Part shown: positions 61,852-64,000 of the stretch, in pieces | Layout of the letters: each line of letters opens with the position of its first letter | How positions within the stretch are numbered: the first letter of the stretch is position 1 | Assembly (NCBI RefSeq): GCF_000814675.1 | Contig: NZ_JWIG01000030.1 | Span: 62,001 to 126,000, forward strand | DNA: 64,000 bases | Source: Pseudoalteromonas distincta | GTDB lineage: Bacteria > Pseudomonadota > Gammaproteobacteria > Enterobacterales > Alteromonadaceae | Reading direction: 5' to 3' | Program-made: the position numbers and the translations under genes | Notes under the pieces: model-generated | Told to the model about the DNA's origin: nothing | What the model saw: the letters and a program-made list of their open reading frames with translations, nothing else | Databases searched by the model: none

Positions 61852-62464
61852 AGTTATTGAAGAGATTAACGATAGTAATGCATGGCGTGATGGGGAGTTT
61901 GCTAAGTTTAAAGTTAACGCTTTAGAGGTTGAAGATGGTTTGTGGTTTCGAATGTGTGTTCCTATGATTTATGCTCATTGGGAGGGCTATGTTTCGAGCT
62001 CTTTAAAAATATTGATTGAACATCTAAATAAATTAAATTTAACACCGTCTGATATCCCGTCAAAATTAGTCGTAATTGGTTTGGGCGATACTTATAAAAC
62101 ACTGAGTGGGAAACAGTCATTTGAGCAACGCATTAAATTCACAAATACTTTTAAAGAATTATTTGAAAAAGTAATTAAATTTAATAAAAAAATTGATACG
62201 AAATCTAATCTCAGAAGCAATGTTCTTGAGGAGCTATGTACTATGTTTGATTTTGATTTTAGTAAATTCAAGCATTGTACTAGTGTGATCGATAGGCTTG
62301 TTAACGTTCGAAACAGTATTGCTCATGGGGAAAATTCATTTGTTATAACCGCTGATAATATTCAGCTATATATTGATAATGTAAATACAGCAATGGACTT
62401 ATTTCTAAATGAAATAAATAATTTTTTGTCAGAAGAAAAATATTTATTAAATAAAAATATATAA
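61844..62464 (+). CDS. HEPN-domain protein (MAE_28990/RiboL-PSP type), candidate RNase partner
   Basis: 206 residues from a GTG at 61844, with GGAG about 11 nt upstream. The HEPN active-site motif Rx4H is intact: Arg156 and His161 in LVNVRNSIAHGE. The N-terminal part WFRMCVPMIYAHWEGYVSSS is typical of the MAE_28990 HEPN group. HEPN proteins are metal-independent RNases used in toxin-antitoxin and abortive-infection systems. Coupling to a DUF262 protein (8-nt overlap) suggests a two-gene defence unit in which DUF262 senses or restrains and HEPN cleaves RNA. Confidence 0.8.
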   Translation: MHRVIEEINDSNAWRDGEFAKFKVNALEVEDGLWFRMCVPMIYAHWEGYVSSSLKILIEHLNKLNLTPSDIPSKLVVIGLGDTYKTLSGKQSFEQRIKFTNTFKELFEKVIKFNKKIDTKSNLRSNVLEELCTMFDFDFSKFKHCTSVIDRLVNVRNSIAHGENSFVITADNIQLYIDNVNTAMDLFLNEINNFLSEEKYLLNKNI

Positions 62465-62608
62465 TTTGAAAAGGTCATTACTTAAAGTATTAACGCATAT
62501 GGGATCTGCTTAGATGTTTTAGTAATAATATTTATATATTAATAGTTTATAAGCTTTAGTGTGCACCAGATCATTAAATGCACACTAAAGCCACTTCAAG
62601 GAACGAAC

Positions 62609-63337
62609 ATGAAACTCATCACTGCCATTTTCTTAACCTTATTCCCACTTATCACTTTTGCCAATTCAAGCTTGCCTACAAGCCGTCAAATTTCGGTTCA
62701 AGGGACTGCAGAGGTGCTTGCCATTCCTGATATAGCTAAAATACTATTTCAAATTATAAGTATTAAAAACGAACCTTTAGCAGCTAAGAACGATCTTGAT
62801 AATAAAGTTAATTTACTAATTGACGGACTAAGTCAATTTGAAATAACTGCCGATGATGTAGTCGCCTCAAGTGTTAAAGTTGAAAAAACGGGTATGGATT
62901 ACATTGAAACAGGGCATCAGGCTCCCGCTGAATACGCAGCTATAAGGACCTTTGAAGTAACACTAAAAAATATTGAAAGAGTGAATGATTTAAGTGATTT
63001 TTTATTGAATTTAAAAGTAAATGCGATTCAAAATACTGAGTTTTTATCTTCAAAAGCTGAGCTGTTACAAGCACAAGCTACACAACAAGCACTTAATAAC
63101 GCAAAAGAAAAAGCAAATATGCTTGCTAACTCCTTTGGTACAAAAGTGGGTGAAGTACGCACTATTAGCTCAACTCAAAAAAGCGTTTACAGTGGCTTTG
63201 GTGCAGCGGTTAAAAAAATAGATAGAGTAAATCCAATAAGCGATTCATTTCCTAAAGCTCGCAAAAATTATCTACAACAAACGGTAAGCTTTAAATCATC
63301 AATAAACGTGGTGTTTGATTTAGAAATAACTAACTAA
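62609..63337 (+). CDS. SIMPL-domain (DUF541) periplasmic protein
   Basis: About 242 residues from ATG 62609 (MKLITAIFLTLFPLITFA), which starts a signal peptide and has AAGGAA upstream; the frame is open 16 codons further. The SIMPL domain is shown by ISVQGTAEVLAIPDIAKILF, repeated use of conserved DL/VV strands, ATQQALNNAKEKANMLANSF and a final VSFKSSINVVFDLEI. Related proteins (for example E. coli YggE) are linked to oxidative stress tolerance. The gene stands alone in the periplasmic-stress-like right end of the window, near a peroxiredoxin. Confidence 0.85.
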   Translation: MKLITAIFLTLFPLITFANSSLPTSRQISVQGTAEVLAIPDIAKILFQIISIKNEPLAAKNDLDNKVNLLIDGLSQFEITADDVVASSVKVEKTGMDYIETGHQAPAEYAAIRTFEVTLKNIERVNDLSDFLLNLKVNAIQNTEFLSSKAELLQAQATQQALNNAKEKANMLANSFGTKVGEVRTISSTQKSVYSGFGAAVKKIDRVNPISDSFPKARKNYLQQTVSFKSSINVVFDLEITN

Positions 63338-63411
63338 AATTTTCATTTCAAATACATTTTCATAATGTAAGCTGGCTTTAAGTTTTTGATTAATTTGAAG
63401 GTAGCGATACT

Positions 63412-64000
63412 ATGAGCGATGAAAGCAACACATTAAAAGCACAAACTGAGGCAAAAATAGCAGCAGGGCGTAAAGGTAATCCTGATTTTATGAAAGGTGT
63501 TGATGAAACGATTGCACAAGCAAAAGCGTTTCAACAAGGTGCTAATGCACTTGATTTAAACCAAATCGCACCAAGTTTTGAGTTACCAAATCAACATGGT
63601 CAATCGGTGCAGTTAACTGAGTTACTTGCTAAAGGGCCTGTGGTTGTTACTTTTTATCGTGGAAGTTGGTGTCCGTACTGCAATTTACAGCTCAAAGCGC
63701 TTCAAGCACGTTTACCTGAAATTCACGCATTAGGCGCACAATTGGTGGCTATTAGCCCGCAAGTACCCGATGGCTCAATGAACGAAAGCGATATAAGTAA
63801 CATGGATTTTTTAGTGCTGAGTGATCAAAATGCCGATGTAGCAGCAAGCTACGGCGTAGCATGGCAAGTGCCCACATTTTTACTAGAGCATATGCGAGTA
63901 GACCGAGGCCTAGATTTAGAGTCGGTTAACAATGGCAATAGTAGTGTTTTACCGATCCCTGCCACCTTTGTTTTAGATAAACAAGGTAAAGTGACTTGGC
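63412..64000 (+). CDS. AhpC/TSA-family peroxiredoxin, truncated by right edge
   Basis: About 196 codons from ATG 63412 to the window end. Thioredoxin-fold core with the peroxidatic Cys region VVTFYRGSWCPYCNLQLKAL (a CxxC), FELPNQHGQSVQLTELLAKG before it, and PATFVLDKQGKVTW near the edge. A ~60-residue helical N-terminal extension (DETIAQAKAFQQGANALDLN) is typical of the bacterial 'redoxin' subgroup. It reduces peroxides using thiols. GAAGGTAG lies upstream of the ATG. Confidence 0.87.
   Translation, partial: MSDESNTLKAQTEAKIAAGRKGNPDFMKGVDETIAQAKAFQQGANALDLNQIAPSFELPNQHGQSVQLTELLAKGPVVVTFYRGSWCPYCNLQLKALQARLPEIHALGAQLVAISPQVPDGSMNESDISNMDFLVLSDQNADVAASYGVAWQVPTFLLEHMRVDRGLDLESVNNGNSSVLPIPATFVLDKQGKVTW

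Noticed and set aside
1..64000. tRNA, rRNA or CRISPR features
   Set aside because: No regular direct repeats with spacers, no rRNA-like blocks and no convincing tRNA cloverleaf were seen when reading the intergenic regions; a covariance-model scan would be decisive.

Overview
The window looks like chromosome of a marine gammaproteobacterium of the Pseudoalteromonas/Alteromonadales type. This rests on the low GC content judged by eye, a large lacZ of the cold-marine type, several TonB/outer-membrane genes, exported ureohydrolases, DUF3015/DUF4105 neighbours, and a CrbS-like acetate sensor beside its symporter. No rRNA, tRNA or CRISPR array was seen. The assignment is inference from gene content; nothing was searched.

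Layout. 1-2 kb: a DUF4105/DUF3015 pair and two tandem paralogous small membrane proteins. 2-5 kb: a VOC-fold protein and a divergent yqhC-like/yqhD aldehyde-reductase pair, followed by MITE-like copy 1. 5-9.8 kb: DoxX, lacZ and a divergent AraC regulator. 9.8-15.9 kb: a czcI-like/czcC/czcB/czcA heavy-metal efflux operon. 16.0-16.6 kb: an internally deleted IS982-type transposase relic. 17-43.5 kb: a large nitrogen island. 43.5-46.1 kb: a broken IS4-family element that split a terminator, a gene remnant and MITE-like copy 2. 46.2-52 kb: a VTT membrane protein, a diguanylate cyclase, a DUF4397 lipoprotein and a DUF2339 protein. 52-60.7 kb: an acetate-type regulatory and uptake module (CrbS-like kinase, DUF4212, symporter, DUF294/CBS protein, exonuclease). 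60.8-62.5 kb: a DUF262 + HEPN pair, a candidate defence unit. 62.6-64 kb: a SIMPL protein and a truncated peroxiredoxin.

The centre of interest is 16,978-43,463. A hybrid kinase whose sensor half is an NCS1-type transporter lies divergent to urtABCDE-ureDABCEFG plus a small exported protein. The same strand then carries two exported ureohydrolases with overlapping genes, a REC-LuxR response regulator, a TPR-sulfotransferase, a TonB-dependent receptor, a third exported ureohydrolase, a membrane-anchored PpiC-type protein and a HupE/UreJ-type metal permease. Read together this suggests a complete route: a guanidino or ureido compound crosses the outer membrane, periplasmic ureohydrolases release urea, UrtABCDE imports it, nickel urease cleaves it, and HupE with the accessory proteins supplies nickel. 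One of the three ureohydrolases is a lipoprotein that has lost several metal and catalytic residues and is probably a membrane-tethered pseudoenzyme partner.
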